From positions 439 to 17,136 of the forward strand of contig DGIZ01000023.1 in the NCBI GenBank assembly GCA_002386585.1: a DNA stretch of 16,698 nucleotides, given 5' to 3'. This document shows, piece by piece, positions 15,497 through 16,698 of the stretch (position 1 is the first letter of the stretch; every line of letters starts with the position of its first letter). The notes under the pieces are model-generated. The model saw only the letters and a program-made list of their open reading frames with translations. It was not told the DNA's origin and did no database searches. The position numbers and the translations under genes are program-made. Source of the stretch: Brevundimonas sp. UBA4609 (GTDB lineage Bacteria; Pseudomonadota; Alphaproteobacteria; Caulobacterales; Caulobacteraceae).

Positions 15497-16462
15497 ATGG
15501 TCGCGGCGCTGACGCTGGACGGAATCAGCAAGAGATACGGAAGCTTCCAGGCGGTCTCCGACCTGAGCTTTCAGGTCGAGAAGGGCTCGATCTGCGGCTT
15601 TCTGGGGCCGAACGGGGCGGGCAAGACCTCGACCCTGCGGATGATCCTGGGGCTGCAGCCGGCCACCAGCGGCCGCATCGACATCCTGGGTGCCGACGAC
15701 GGGCGCAAGGTGCGCGATCGCATCGGCTTCCTGCCCGAGGAGCGGGGCCTCTACAAGAAGATGACGCCGGTGGACGCCATCGCCTTCTTCGGCGCCCTGA
15801 AGGGCCTGCCGCTGCCCGAAGGCCGCCGTCGCGGCCGCGAGATGCTGGAGCAGATGGGCCTGGGCGAGGCCAGCCGAAAGAAGATGAAGGACCTGTCCAA
15901 GGGGATGGCGCAGAAGGTCCAGTTGATCGCCTCGGTGGCGCATCAGCCGGAGTTCGTCATTCTGGATGAGCCGTTCTCGGGGCTGGACCCGATGAACCAG
16001 CAGGGGCTGGAGGCCATGATCCGCGCTCTGGCCGCCGAGGGGGCGACGGTGCTGTTCTCGACCCACGTCATGCAGCACGCCGAGCGCCTGTGCGACAAGG
16101 TGGTGCTGCTGGCCCGTGGGCGTAAGGCCTTCGAGGGCACGGTGGACGAGGCGCGCGCCACCTCGCCGCGCTTTCTGGAGCTTGAAGGGGCGCTGGACCG
16201 CAACGCGGTGGCCGCCCTGCCGGGCGTCAGCGGCATCGAGACCCTGGCTGAGGACGGCGCCGTCAGCACCCTGCGCGTCGGCCTGACGCCGGGAGCCGAA
16301 GCGCAAAGCGCCCTGCGCGCCGCCTTCCTGGGCGGGCTGGACGTGCGGCGCTTCCAGATGAAGGAGCCGACCCTGCATGACGCCTTCATCGCCCTGACCG
16401 GCGACCACCCGGATGAGGACCAGTCCGTCGACAAGGCTGATACGATGGAGGCCGCCCGATGA
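15497..16462 (+). CDS. ABC-2 exporter ATP-binding protein (NatA-like)
   Basis: Cytoplasmic ATPase of an export-type ABC transporter, 321 residues. Walker A is GPNGAGKTS (37-45), the signature is LSKGMAQKV (from Leu133), Walker B is FVILDEPFSGLDP (Asp157, Glu158), and the H-loop is in STHVMQHAERLCD. After the ABC domain, residues ~225-305 (LELEGALDRNAV to LHDAFIALTG) match the DUF4162-type C-terminal domain common beside NatA-like ATPases. The signature LSKGM replaces the classic LSGGQ, as is normal in this subgroup. NatAB exports Na+ in Bacillus, but that substrate should not be assumed here. The ATG at 15497 follows an AGGGGGAC ribosome-binding site. The stop overlaps the next gene's start by 4 bp (ATGA), so the two are co-translated. 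Confidence 0.93.
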   Translation: MVAALTLDGISKRYGSFQAVSDLSFQVEKGSICGFLGPNGAGKTSTLRMILGLQPATSGRIDILGADDGRKVRDRIGFLPEERGLYKKMTPVDAIAFFGALKGLPLPEGRRRGREMLEQMGLGEASRKKMKDLSKGMAQKVQLIASVAHQPEFVILDEPFSGLDPMNQQGLEAMIRALAAEGATVLFSTHVMQHAERLCDKVVLLARGRKAFEGTVDEARATSPRFLELEGALDRNAVAALPGVSGIETLAEDGAVSTLRVGLTPGAEAQSALRAAFLGGLDVRRFQMKEPTLHDAFIALTGDHPDEDQSVDKADTMEAAR

Positions 16463-16698
16463 GCCGGATTCTTCTGATCGCGCGACGCGAGTTCCTAGCC
16501 TACGCCAAGACGGTCGGCTTCTGGCTGTCGCTGCTGGCCTTTCCGCTGTTCGCCGTCCTGGGCGGCGCCATTCCGGTCCTGATGAAGCACGCCGAACCGG
16601 TGCGCGAGGCGGTCATCATCGATGAAACCCCGGCCGGGTCCGGTCTGGCGGCCGCCGTGCGCCAGGCGCTGGAGACCGAGCGCGGGCGCGCCGACATC
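16459..16698 (+). CDS. ABC-2 exporter permease (NatB-like), 3' end cut by window
   Basis: The first 80 residues of the membrane partner of the preceding ATPase. It starts MSRILLIARREFLAYAKTVG, a cytoplasmic amphipathic helix typical of ABC-2 permeases, and continues with one long TM segment (about 20-42, FWLSLLAFPLFAVLGGAIPV). A polar region beginning EPVREAVIIDETPAG follows, as expected for the large periplasmic domain of NatB/YhaP-type permeases. ATGA overlap with the ATPase gene and the pairing of families make this assignment firm although most of the protein is outside the window. The exported substrate cannot be told. Confidence 0.88.
   Translation, partial: MSRILLIARREFLAYAKTVGFWLSLLAFPLFAVLGGAIPVLMKHAEPVREAVIIDETPAGSGLAAAVRQALETERGRADI

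Overview
The window is high-GC, densely coded DNA that reads like an alphaproteobacterium of the Caulobacterales, most likely Brevundimonas or a close relative. The basis is protein style, the phoR-pstCAB-phoU-phoB order without an adjacent pstS, and the type of intergenic palindromes. No database search was possible, so the genus is an inference.

Left edge (1-1556, minus): the N-terminal part of a membrane sensor histidine kinase with an MHYT sensor, a PAS domain and a HisKA domain, cut by the window edge in its ATPase domain. It is transcribed divergently from the next block.

Phosphate block (1706-8366, plus): phoR, pstC, pstA, pstB, phoU and phoB. The kinase PhoR and response regulator PhoB form the phosphate-starvation two-component system. 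PstCAB is the membrane and ATPase part of the high-affinity phosphate importer, and PhoU links transporter state to PhoR. A Pho-box-like pair of repeats lies before pstC, so the transporter genes can be induced by PhoB separately from phoR. The periplasmic phosphate-binding protein PstS is not here and must be encoded elsewhere.

Middle (8367-10578): a 149-bp palindromic repeat element, a decayed CPBP (CAAX-type) membrane protease gene, hslO (Hsp33 redox chaperone, minus strand), and a small two-TM charged protein of unknown function ending in a good intrinsic terminator.

Serine block (10615-12504): one long reading frame joins a complete phosphoserine phosphatase (SerB-like) domain to a complete E. 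coli-type phosphoglycerate dehydrogenase (SerA) with its ACT domain. These are the first and last enzymes of serine biosynthesis. This is the most unusual coding feature of the window.

Right part (12551-16698): a 113-bp inverted-repeat element, a secreted SGNH/GDSL esterase autotransporter, an M23 (LytM-type) cell-wall endopeptidase, and the start of an ABC-2 exporter operon (ATPase complete, permease cut by the window end).

I saw no rRNA, tRNA, CRISPR array, transposase or phage gene. The most notable items are the SerB-SerA fusion, the two structured intergenic repeat elements, and the CPBP gene remnant. None of them amounts to a clearly new multi-gene system.
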